This document shows, in pieces, positions 9,807 through 20,101 of a stretch of 56,136 nucleotides of DNA (its first letter is position 1; the number at the start of each line of letters is the position of its first letter). The notes beneath the pieces are model-generated. The model saw nothing but the letters and a program-made list of their open reading frames with translations, ran no database searches and had not been told where the DNA came from. Source of the DNA: Willaertia magna (Eukaryota; Heterolobosea; Eutetramitea; Acrasida; Naegleriidae); contig CADWAF010005195.1 in assembly GCA_902984215.1 (NCBI GenBank), forward strand, positions 1 through 56,136. Reading direction: 5' to 3'. Position numbers and translations under genes: made by a program.

Positions 9807-11270
9807 ATGAAGAAACAACACATTCTAGAATTTTCAGAATATGAAATCTATACAACAGGTGAATATGGATTTGGTCAATTATTTAATCATATTCCAAAAT
9901 CAATAACAAACAAAGAATTCGAAATAAATAATGGTTTAAGCAATATTTTAGAACCTAGACCTTCACCATCGTCATTATTGAATACATCACTACAATCCAC
10001 TACTAACAAGAAATTAATTTCAATGATTGATTTAGGTGAAGATTTTACGGTTTTTGTAACTCATGATAATTTACTTTATGTAAATGGTTTAAATGAAAAT
10101 AATATTTTTAACATTTCAGATTTTAATCAAACTAAAAAAATTGTAAAGGAACCTTATTTGATTAGTTCTGAACTTTACAATAAAGAAGAAATTACAAAAA
10201 TTTCATGTGGTGCATCACATTTTATATTTATTACAAATAATAAAACTATTTATTCATTTGGTTTACAGAAATACTTTACAAAAATTAATTACAATATACA
10301 TTTTGATGAAAATTATAAATTAAATAGTTTACAACAAGGAAATGAAATTTCTTTAATAGGATCTGGTGAATCTTTTTCAGTTGTTATAATAAATAATTAT
10401 TTTATTTATTTAGGTGTAAAACCGGGTGCCAGAAAATCATTCTCTTTAAAAAAGAAACAATTATTTAATTATTTTCCAATTAAAGATAAATTTGCAAAAA
10501 TTAAACAGTTGGCATGTGGAAGAAATCATTTTATTTTATTAACAGAAGATAATGAACTTTATGGGTAATTATTTATTTTATTAATTATTGTAAACTATTT
10601 TTTAAAAAAGATTAGGAAAAAATAATTTCGGTCAATTAGGAAATAATTTACAAAAAGAATATTTAGATAGTTATTGTAAATTAACATTACCAAATAATAA
10701 TAATTTTAAACAAATCCAACAAATAGCATGTGGTTTTCATTTTACAATGATTATTTGTGACAATAAATTATTCGCTTGTGGAAATAATCAGTATTTTCAA
10801 TTTGGTATAAGTTCACCACAAAAATTTACAACATTAACTGAAATTTTAATAAAATGTTTGAATGAAGATTTTAAAGTGACATGTGGCGGAAATCATACAA
10901 TTATACATTTAATGAAATCAAATCAAGTGATGTGTGCTGGATTTAATGGAAGTGGTGAACTTGGAATTGGACATGATGGAATGTGTTTGTAAGTTATTTA
11001 ATTTTAATTTATTGGAAATAATTGTAAATTAAAGAAAACAATTTAAATTATATTCACGTAAATTTGATAAGAAAATTACTCATGTTTTGTGTGGAAGAAG
11101 TGTTTCAGTAAGTTGTATTTTTTATTAATGGAATGTTTATTATTTTTATTGTAAACTTTAAGATTATTGTAACACAAACCGGATTAGAAATTGCACTTTT
11201 CAAACAAAAATTATTAAACCACACTTTATTTTACAAAAATTTAACAGATCTTACCATTACCTCTCATTAA
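9807..11270 (+). CDS. RCC1-like repeat protein, four exons
   Basis: Exons: 9807-10564, 10611-10988, 11035-11107, 11163-11270; 438 aa. Introns are 46-55 bp with GTAA donors. RCC1 blades are clear: YTTGEYGFGQLF, ISCGASHFIFITN, QLACGRNHFILLTE, LGKNNFGQLGN, VTCGGNHTIIHL, GFNGSGELGIG. The last short exons encode KKITHVLCGRSVS and a tail. This gene is a close paralogue of the minus-strand gene at 32109-33662: the two middle coding exons have identical lengths (378 and 73 nt) and all three intron positions are the same. Function unknown beyond a likely beta-propeller scaffold. The 85 bp upstream hold an inverted repeat (GTCTTGT...ACAAGAC). Confidence 0.85.
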
Positions 11271-11374
11271 CACTCTTTAAATAAACAATTTCATTATAAA
11301 AAATTTTAACACTTCTTTTTTGTAAAGTTTTAAAAAATTAAAAAATTTTAATCAAAAAAAACCTTAAAAAAAAA

Positions 11375-12824
11375 ATGAGTCAACAACAACAACAAATCAG
11401 ATCACCAACTTATCTCTTTACGATTGGATATAATTTTTCCAAATCAGAAAAGAATTTTTCTTTAAATCCATTAACTAATGTAATTTTATTAAGTGCTACT
11501 TCTAATACTTTATATTTACTTACTGGTACGTCTCTAATTGTAAACCTTTTTTTTTTAATATTTTTTTTATCTTTTTTATAAAATTTTTTTTATAAAATTT
11601 TTTTTAAATTTTTAATTTTTTTTTAATAACTTTTTTAAAAAAATAGAAAATCAAGAAATTTATTCTCTACACAATTATGAAAATAATCAAGAAATTAAAA
11701 AACTTGAAGTTTCAAAAGAATACGCTAACGATCATACTCCCGTAAAATTCATGTCCACCGGTTATTATTTTTTGGTTATCGTTAAAGAAAGTAATACAAT
11801 TTACGGTTGCGGTCGTAATACATTTCATCAATTATTAGATTTTACAGAAGAAACTACAACTTTACAAACTTTATTAAAACCAACGAATCCTTTTAATAAT
11901 ACTTTACAAAATTCTTTACAAAATAATTTAAAAGATGAATATAATCCAACTTTACAAAATTATTTAACATCTGATTTATTAGAATATAATAAAATTACAC
12001 ATTTAACTTGTGCAGGTTATGGTACAATTATTATTTTGAATGAAAGTGAAATCTTTAATGTTGGTTATTATGGTTCTTATGAATATAGTTCTGATCAATT
12101 TATTAATTTAACACCAAAAATGGAAAAGGGACAGATTATTGAGAAAGTGACAGGTGGATATTTTCATTTTATTGTAAAGTATAAAAATGGAAATTATTAT
12201 GGATTTGGTGATAATGGAGAAGGTGAATCAAATGTTGGAAGTAATTTACAATCTTGTAAAGTTTTAACACAAATTATTTTTCCTTTTTTAAAACCAAATG
12301 AAAGAGTGATTGATGGATTTGCTTTACCAATTAGTTCAATGTCATGTTTCATTACATCAAATAATGATATTTATTTTTGTGGTTATTTAAGAACAAAATC
12401 AAATTTATTAATTAATGTAATGAATAATAATTTTAAAGATGATAGCTGTCACAGTGGAACAAAATGTCATTTATTAAATTATGAAAAATTAATAAATAAT
12501 GAAAAATTAAATTATGAAAGAAATGAATTTCAAGTGTTTGGTGCTTATGCAAGTATTTTCTTTTTAGATAAAAGAAATGAAACATTTTATGGAGATGTAG
12601 AACAGTTTTTAGATGAACCTTATTTAAATTTAAGTAAGAAAGTTAAAGAAGTGGATGATAATTTATTAATTGTTAATAGAAAGGTTTTAAGTATTTGTTG
12701 TAGTAATTCTAGTTGGGGTGTTTTATATGGACAAATTTATTCAAATAATTATATGATTATGAATTTAAAGAAAATGTCAGTTGGTGATATTTTATTTTTA
12801 TCTGATTTGGATTTTGTAATGTAA
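11375..12824 (+). CDS. RCC1-like repeat protein, two exons
   Basis: Exons 11375-11525 and 11647-12824 join in frame across a 121-bp, T-rich intron (donor GTACGT, acceptor AAATAG), giving 442 aa. The N-terminus MSQQQQQIRSPTYLFTIGYN is followed by degenerate RCC1 blades: NTIYGCGRNTFHQLLDF, LTCAGYGTIIILN, VTGGYFHFIVKYKNGNYYGF. Repeats fade toward the C-terminus. It follows the previous RCC1-like gene on the same strand after 104 bp, consistent with tandem duplication. Role unknown. Confidence 0.75.
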
Positions 12825-12858
12825 TTTTTATTTTATTAAATTATTTTATTAAATTATT

Positions 12859-15102
12859 TTACAAATTGGATTTGGTGTGAGGTGTTATCACATCTACATT
12901 ATCATTTCGTTTAAATTGTTGTATTTTCTTGTACAAGCATTGTAATTCATTAAAAGAAATTAAAATTTCAATTTCATTGTTATTCTTTACAATTACTTTC
13001 CACTCTATTAATTTCTTTAAAATATTTTCAAGTCTAGAAATTGACCTAGTTTCAAAATAAATAAATTCATCTTTCTTTATTTTACCAAATTGATATTTAT
13101 CTGAACTAAATTGTTGTATTTTTTGTAATAAATTTGTAATGGAAGAAAACTTTAATTGACCACAATAAATAGAAGATAATAATACCTGTAAAACCAATAA
13201 ATATGAATCTATAAATGGCCATATCAATGAACCTAAAAATTCAATATAATAATTTAATAAATCAATTACTTTTCCATTATTATTTACATTATTAAATAAA
13301 TTATAATACATTGTTAAATTATCATCATTCATCTCTTCCAATATAATTTCCCTTTCTTTTAACAATTTAATTCCCTTTTCAAAATTATCCTTATTATTAT
13401 CACTATTATTATTAGATGCAATTAAAAAAGAAGGATGAATTTCAATTGAAATTAAATCACTCAAAAATTTACACTTCTCCAACAACAATTCATTATTTAC
13501 AGTATCTTTACAATAATATTCTTTTCCATTCATTTTCTTTTTTAATACAAAAAAATTAAATTCTTTTTGTAAACTATACAAAGCACACAACATTATAGAT
13601 TCAACCATAAATACATGACTTAAATTATTTCTATACAACGTTAAATACATTAACGCATCCTCAGATCTCAAAGTAATAAAACTATCTATCCTTTCAACTA
13701 CATTCTCCATCAATTCTAAAGTTTTTAAAACTTGATAGAAAGGTAGTTCACCATTTATTCCAAAATAAACCATAACGTGATGTTTTTCTAGTTCTTCTTT
13801 TAACCAAACAATTCTTTTAATTAAATAATCTAATTTTAAAGTAGATTTATTAAAATGTCCAAATTCAATAAATAAAATGGTTAAAAGTAAATGTGTTGGC
13901 ATTGCTACAAATAAATTTAATAATTGATTAGTGATGTGATAGGAAAATGTCTCACATAATTGTCTTTTCCAATTATTATTATTATTATTAAAATTATTAT
14001 TATTATTAAAATACTTTATATAATTTAATAAAGAAATTGGTTCACCAAAATTAATAAATAATTCACCAAATTTATTTTTTAAAATTCTATTCAACTCTGA
14101 AAAGAAAGAAGGTCTACCATTCACAGAGAAATCACCTAACAATTGATTAACATAAATATCACTTTCCAATAACTTTTCATAATTAAAATGTATAGGTATA
14201 AAATAAATATCATTTACTTCTTTATCATTTAAGAAAGATTCAATAATCATATTTACAATACCAAATTTTGGCGCTAAAACATTTCCATTTCTAGATCTGG
14301 TCCCTTCAATATAAAATTCAATAAGTGGATTATCTAATTCAAAAAGTAACAAGTAGATATATTCTTTAAAGATAATTTTATAAAGAGAAGGAACGGAGTG
14401 GAATGAGGTTTTCATAAAGATAGCACCACTTCTTTTTAGCATTGCTACGATTGGTTTAAATAAATTAAGTAAATGATCACCAGCAACAACAAATGGTAGT
14501 TCAATATTATATTCTACACATAGATAACTTAAAATTAAAAAATCAATGTATGATTTATGGGTTGGAACTAAAACAATTGAAATTTTTGATTGTTTTTGTA
14601 TTTCAATTAGTTTTTTAAAATGAGTTTCTAAATTTAATTGAACTACATTTGTAAATAATTTGCGCCATAATTTTCTTAATAAAAAATAGAAAAAACGAAC
14701 AGTTTTAATGTCAGGCGTTGAAGTAATTTCTGAAATAAATTTTTCAGTCAACTCTTCCTCGAGAGGATCTTTTTCTTCTTGTGTTTTGTTGTTAATATTG
14801 TTATTTGATTGTAATTCTCTTTTTAAGCTATCTTTTATTCTTTCTTTTAATCTTTCCTTTAAATATTTGTGATGTTGTTTTCCAATAGTTTCAGCGTCAA
14901 AAAAGGGATGAGAGAAGAAAAAACTTTGTAAAAAATCGGAAAAGGATAACCATGGATTGTTTAAAGGTACATGGTTATGTAATTCTTTTCTTCTTAATAG
15001 TAAAATATTTTTCTTTTTTTTATTGTTTTCTTCTTCTTTAATCAAAAGATCATGATCCTTTAATTTCATTTTTTTTTCATAAACTTTTATTTTCCTATCC
15101 AT
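12859..15102 (-). CDS. Glycerone-phosphate O-acyltransferase-like (GNPAT/PlsB family)
   Basis: This 747-aa protein has the PlsB/GNPAT acyltransferase core: block I THKSYID (H182-x4-D187, the catalytic pair), block II GAIFMKTSF, block III FYIEGTRSRNG, and block IV IPIHFNYEKL. Spacing and total length match dihydroxyacetone-phosphate acyltransferases (DHAPAT), which start ether-lipid synthesis in peroxisomes, or the related glycerol-3-phosphate acyltransferases. The last three residues are SNL, which resembles a weak peroxisomal PTS1 signal and favours DHAPAT. The long Asn-rich loop near residue 370 is lineage noise. Just upstream, a three-codon ORF (ATG at 15106, TAG ending at 15095) overlaps the start codon. 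Substrate choice (DHAP or G3P) is inferred. Confidence 0.8.
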   Translation of the reverse strand: MDRKIKVYEKKMKLKDHDLLIKEEENNKKKKNILLLRRKELHNHVPLNNPWLSFSDFLQSFFFSHPFFDAETIGKQHHKYLKERLKERIKDSLKRELQSNNNINNKTQEEKDPLEEELTEKFISEITSTPDIKTVRFFYFLLRKLWRKLFTNVVQLNLETHFKKLIEIQKQSKISIVLVPTHKSYIDFLILSYLCVEYNIELPFVVAGDHLLNLFKPIVAMLKRSGAIFMKTSFHSVPSLYKIIFKEYIYLLLFELDNPLIEFYIEGTRSRNGNVLAPKFGIVNMIIESFLNDKEVNDIYFIPIHFNYEKLLESDIYVNQLLGDFSVNGRPSFFSELNRILKNKFGELFINFGEPISLLNYIKYFNNNNNFNNNNNNWKRQLCETFSYHITNQLLNLFVAMPTHLLLTILFIEFGHFNKSTLKLDYLIKRIVWLKEELEKHHVMVYFGINGELPFYQVLKTLELMENVVERIDSFITLRSEDALMYLTLYRNNLSHVFMVESIMLCALYSLQKEFNFFVLKKKMNGKEYYCKDTVNNELLLEKCKFLSDLISIEIHPSFLIASNNNSDNNKDNFEKGIKLLKEREIILEEMNDDNLTMYYNLFNNVNNNGKVIDLLNYYIEFLGSLIWPFIDSYLLVLQVLLSSIYCGQLKFSSITNLLQKIQQFSSDKYQFGKIKKDEFIYFETRSISRLENILKKLIEWKVIVKNNNEIEILISFNELQCLYKKIQQFKRNDNVDVITPHTKSNL

Positions 15103-15276
15103 CCATTTTTGTTAATTATTTCCCTGTTGTAAACTTTGTTCCAATCATAATTATGAGAAAAAATTACAACAATTATTATTAATGTACATATTTTATTTAA
15201 TGATTTACAATTTGTTTTTTTTTAAATAACATAAATTAACCCTTACTATTCACATAAATATATAATCCAACATTAT

Positions 15277-16923
15277 TTACCAAAAATCTCTATCATATAA
15301 ACCTTGTTCCTCTTCATCCAAATGTTTTTCATAATTATTTGCTAATTTAATAAAATCTTTTCTTTGTTGTTGACGTAATAAATCTTCACCTGCAGCTGCA
15401 TTATTCCCTCTCATTCCATTATTATTATTATTATTTAAATTATTATTAGTTAAAATAGCTCTTCCTTCCACCACAAACTTAAAACTATTATTATCATATG
15501 GTTGAAATTTATTTATAATTAAAGTATTTCCACTATTTAAAGCATTTTCATTAAAATAAGTTTTAGTTTTCTCTCCTTTAACATTCCCATCTTCTTGAAT
15601 GTTAAACTTACATTCCACTCTAAACTGTAATGAAGGATCATGTTCTGTAGCTAATCTTTCCTTATAAGCTGCAGTTTTCATTGATAAAAAATCTTCAGCC
15701 TTAATTAACTCACTCGTAATTAACTTTCTAGATTTTTCCTTTAATTTTAAATGTTGTGAAGAATCAATAAAGTTCTGAAATACAGAAATTAAGATATTAA
15801 ACTTTGCACAAATCTCTTCATCTAAAGCATCAATAGCTTGTTGATTATTTGTAAAGTTAATTGCATTCAATCCTAAATGTAAACCTTCCATAATAGATAA
15901 ACATGTTTCTTTATAGATATCTTCATTTGCTGAGATATGTAATCCATCATCTGAGATTGAAGTATAAACAGATAATTTAATCATATTTTGTTTTACTTTC
16001 TTAATTATAATTTTTAATAAAGATTCAATAAAAACTTTCATAATTTCTTTTGACTTTTCACTTAATTCTTCATTTCCAAATAAAATTTCTTCTTCTTGAT
16101 TTGGATTATCTAAATTATTTATAGAATCAATTGTATTACACAAAACGACACCTGCAAATCTCCATTGTTCGCAGATCATTGCGGAGGCAATTACTATAGG
16201 TGAGATTACATTTAGATATTCCGCATGTCTTAATTTAATTTGATAAAATAATTTTAAGAATTCAATTGTTTCAAAATTGAAATGATTTAAAGTTGGTTTT
16301 TGTTGAGATCTTGTTTTTAATCTTGTTTGTAATTCTAATGGATGTTCTTTATAATAACGAGCGAAAAATAAGATTAATTCTCTTAAAGTGTAAACGTCAA
16401 TCATTTCAAAATCTTTTGAGTTTTTATCTAAAAGAATATCTAATATCATTCTTACATCTTGTATACTATTTTCTTTCATGGCCATATTTAAAGCCATAAT
16501 GTAATAAACGAAATTACTATTGTTAGTTAGTGTATTATTTGTTGTTGTGTTAGTGGTTGTTGCGGAAGATGATGAATTGGTAATTGGAGAGGATGATGTA
16601 GAAAGTGAATGGGTTTGTAGTTGGATAAGACATTCCCTCATTTCAGGTAAGGTTTTTGCGTTAAAAAAGGCTTGTTGTATGTAATCTAATGATTCATTGT
16701 TTTTTTCATTGTTGTTGATGGTCTTATTTAATGTACAAGTAAAGAGAGAAGTATGATAGTAGCAGGAATGTTGTTGTTGAACGGAATGATTTAAAAGTGT
16801 TGTTGTTTTAAAATTATTAACTCTACAACACTTTTTGCCAACAACAACATGTTTTGAATTGAAGAATGGTTTTGTAGTTGTTTTCGTTGTAGCAACAGTA
16901 GAAACTATCTTTCTTTTGAACAT
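15277..16923 (-). CDS. Unknown protein with mitochondrial-type presequence
   Basis: A single 548-aa frame. The first about 65 residues are rich in Lys, Arg, Thr and Ser with few acids (MFKRKIVSTVATTKTTTK), as in mitochondrial targeting peptides. Residues 120-420 look like paired alpha helices (e.g. YYIMALNMAMKENSIQDVRM, LILFFARYYK), which could be TPR- or PPR-like, but no repeat signature is firm. Poly-Asn/Ser/Thr stretches lie near residues 110-135 and 500. The C-terminus is EEEQGLYDRDFW. I do not recognise the family. A mitochondrial matrix role is inference from the N-terminus only. Confidence 0.6.
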   Translation of the reverse strand: MFKRKIVSTVATTKTTTKPFFNSKHVVVGKKCCRVNNFKTTTLLNHSVQQQHSCYYHTSLFTCTLNKTINNNEKNNESLDYIQQAFFNAKTLPEMRECLIQLQTHSLSTSSSPITNSSSSATTTNTTTNNTLTNNSNFVYYIMALNMAMKENSIQDVRMILDILLDKNSKDFEMIDVYTLRELILFFARYYKEHPLELQTRLKTRSQQKPTLNHFNFETIEFLKLFYQIKLRHAEYLNVISPIVIASAMICEQWRFAGVVLCNTIDSINNLDNPNQEEEILFGNEELSEKSKEIMKVFIESLLKIIIKKVKQNMIKLSVYTSISDDGLHISANEDIYKETCLSIMEGLHLGLNAINFTNNQQAIDALDEEICAKFNILISVFQNFIDSSQHLKLKEKSRKLITSELIKAEDFLSMKTAAYKERLATEHDPSLQFRVECKFNIQEDGNVKGEKTKTYFNENALNSGNTLIINKFQPYDNNSFKFVVEGRAILTNNNLNNNNNNGMRGNNAAAGEDLLRQQQRKDFIKLANNYEKHLDEEEQGLYDRDFW

Positions 16924-17236
16924 ATTTTTTTTTAAAGGCTTGATTTATTTTTAAAATACAAAGAACTTTTTTTTAAATAAAATACAAACTTGGATTTGTT
17001 TGAAGATCTTTGCGTTTGCTGTTCAGCTTTTTGAAAAACAAGTTACTTTTTGTTGGTTTTGTGGGGGGGATTGAAAAGACCTTTTGTAATAATTGACAAA
17101 TGTGGTTGGTGCTGTTTATGTCATGATCATTGTTTAGTGTTACAAAAATGTTTTGATCAAATGGTTGAGGATACTTTACAGATTATTTACAAATAATTTG
17201 GTGAGATTATATTGAGCTTGAGATAATACAACATTA
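16924..17236. other. Intergenic region, no feature seen
   Basis: This 313-bp stretch lies between the start of the unknown mitochondrial-type gene and the end of the C2H2 gene. It is T-rich, with a run of seven G near 17063-17069, and holds the promoter of the former and the 3' end of the latter. No RNA gene, repeat or reading frame was seen. Confidence 0.5.
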
Positions 17237-19809
17237 TTATTTCTTCTTTTTACCGTGAACACTACGTTCGTGACGCCTTAGATTGGAACATGTAGTAAAA
17301 TCCTTTCCACATCCTTCAAAACTACAAACATAAGGTCTTTCTCTTGTATGGATTCTTAAATGTGTTTGAAGATCAGAACGTCTTGCAAATTTCTTTGTAC
17401 AACCTTCCCAAGTACATTCATATGGTTTATTTCCAGAATGCAGTCTTTGATGTCTTTTAAGATTGGCATATTGAGCAAATATTTTACCACATGTTTCACA
17501 AACGAATTCACCATTGCTATTTGGAGCTACAGAAGGTGATGATTTAGAAGATGATTTCTTGGTAGGTACAGAGTCTTCATCTTCCATATCTTCCTCTTCT
17601 AATTGATATTCACTGTCATCGTCATTGCTATTATCGTCAGTCATTTGAGAAACATTATTATTTTGAGTTTTTGTATTGTTATTATTGGTGCTATTACCAA
17701 CCTTTTGTGTTGAGTTTTCAATAACAGGACTCTTTTGTTGTAATGGAGCAGTACTAGTGCTGGCCAATACAGATAAAACAGATTGAGTTTTTGGAGGGCT
17801 GTTTGGCGGACTAATTGGGAATTGGTGTTCATTAACTTCATGGTAGGTAGGTGGTGTTTGAACTGGTAAATGTAAAGGAGTGTGATTACCATAATACATT
17901 GGGGAACTATATGTATTACCATTATTTAAATATTGATAAACACCATTCGTTTCAAAAATACTATGTTGGTCTTTGTTTGGTTGATCAACTGTTTGAATTA
18001 AAGAAGATGCAGGTGGTAAAAGTAATGATTGGTTATTCTCATCTGACAATCTAAAATTTTGAAAATGATTAATATTACCTGTTGATAATGACCTTGTATT
18101 ATTATTTAAGGAATCCCACAATGAACGTTGTTGAATGTCAGTTGAATATAAGTGAGGCGTAGTTTGATTTGGTTGAATTTCTTCTTTCTTTTTCTTTCCA
18201 AATACTTTACCCAAGAAACCAAAGAACTTATTCTTTGGTGAATTATTGTCAATTGTGTTATTTTTACTAGTATTATTATTAATATTATGTATACTATTAG
18301 AACTTAAAATATTAACTTTTGAACTAGTTAGTGACATTCTTTGTAGATCTTGATTACCTTCTTTTTGTTTTTTATCCAGAACATATTCACTTCTTGGTTT
18401 TCTTTTTCTTTTTATACCATGTTCTTCTAATTGTTCATCATCTTCCTCTTCTTCTTTTACAGTATATTCTGAATGTTCTGAAGTTGACAGACTGGTAGTT
18501 GAAAATTCTTGTTCTTCCTCTTGTCTTTCTTGTTCCCTCAACATTCTTCTAATCCTAACAAAATCATTTTGTTCCATTTCTTCTTGTTTTCTAATAGCCT
18601 CCCTTAAATGTCTTAAGGTAGGATCATCTTCCTTTTGATTATCATTATTATCATTAAGCGTTAATTGATTTTGTAATTGCGTTTGTAATTGACTTTCTTC
18701 TAAACCTCTAGGAGGTGATGATACAATAAAACTAGAGAATTTAAATGATCCACCAAGGTTGGTTGGGCTATTAATTGGAGAAAGGCTTGAAGGACTATTC
18801 AATCCCATTTGTATATCATTAATATCTTGTGGTGAACCCAAAGAACCTAAGGAAAAACGAGTTTGAAAAGTGAGGACATCATTTTGGGTATCATCTGCAG
18901 AAGAAACGCAAGTCATAACACCACTGTCAAATGAACTTCTTCTTCTTCTTATAAAAGCCCCTTTACTTCCACTATTATTTGGGGTTGGGGTATTTCCATT
19001 AAATACAGTTATTGAAGTAGCTGTACTTTCTGCATCACTTTCTCTTGGAGAAGTACATAAAGCCTTACTCTTCAAAAAAACATTATTCTGTTCAGAAAAC
19101 TCTGGAGGACATTGCAAATTTCCTCTTATCATCATTAACTATTTGAATTGTACATTATCAAATAAGATCATCAAAGGGCGTCCCGCCAAAGTTTTTAAAT
19201 TTGTAAAAAAACAAAGGGTTCAAATAATCAGTTTGCAAAAACACAATTACTTACGGGAAGACCTAAAAATTTTCTTGTTGCAGTAAAGACGGCAGTTGAA
19301 AGTAAACTTGTTCTAACATCTTCAATTTTAATGTTGTTCGTGTTTAAAGAAGCTTTAGGAAACGGAGAGCTTGAAAAGATTGGACTTGGATTGATTTCGC
19401 AAAATGGAGGTCCCGAAATTGATGTATTTGTAGAATAGGACCAAACAGATGAAGAAGTAGTATGACTGTTACCACTTACTATTGGACTCAAATGATTTTT
19501 CGAGCCTTGGTTCGGGTGCAATAACGATTGATTATTGTTACTATTATTACTATTAGGTGCATTAATATATTTCTTTTTAGAAGATGAAGTGTTAATAGGT
19601 GAAGAACTGGTGTGATTTGCGCTATATACAGGAGGAAGATGTCGATGATTATTACTAGATCTATAGTTTTGGTATTGTTGTAAAGGTGAATTTCCTTTAT
19701 ACGAAGACAATCCTATTTGATAGTTAGTAAAGATATCACTGTTATTGTTATTTGTCACAATGGGTGTCGGTAAAGATGACGATGTTGTCACATCATTAAT
19801 TGCAGACAT
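17237..19809 (-). CDS. C2H2 zinc-finger transcription factor, two exons
   Basis: Exon 1 (19809-19255) and exon 2 (19138-17237) join in frame across a 116-bp intron (donor GTAAGT, acceptor CAAATAG), giving 818 aa. The frame extends to 19833, but only via GTG, so the ATG at 19809 (MSAINDV) is chosen. Three tandem C2H2 fingers form the C-terminus: CETCGKIFAQYANLKRHQRLH, then CTWEGCTKKF...HLRIH, then CSFEGCGKDF...HERSVH, joined by TGEKP-like linkers (SGNKPYE, TRERPYV). The remaining about 730 residues are Ser/Asn/Pro-rich and disordered, with an acidic EEEEDDEQLEE patch and basic KRKRKPR and GKKKKEE segments. DNA binding is well supported; target genes are unknown. The intron holds an E2F-type word (TTTGGCGGGA on this strand). 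Confidence 0.85.
19181..19190 (-). promoter_or_regulatory. E2F-like motif in the C2H2 gene intron
   Basis: The word TTTGGCGGGA on the minus strand fits the E2F/DP consensus TTTSGCGS. It lies inside the only intron of the zinc-finger gene. Such GC-rich words are rare in this AT-rich noncoding DNA. Function is inference. Confidence 0.3.
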
Positions 19810-20101
19810 ATTATTATTAAAACCGAAATGCACTTTACTTTTTTTTGAAATTTTTGGGAATGAAGGAAAGCAAGTACTTTTCTCAAGCCTCGCTTACTCC
19901 TACAGGGCACTAAACTTTTGGTAAGGGAAACGTTAACCGGTATTGATGAAAGTTAATTGTTTTATCCTCGTTATTTATACCTTTTTACAATTAATAGCGA
20001 GATTTCATCAAAAAGAATCGACCTGTGCACCATAAGAAATGCAATGATTTCATCAATAGCAAAGCGTAAATTGAGAACTGTCTTTGACATTGTAAAATAA
20101 A

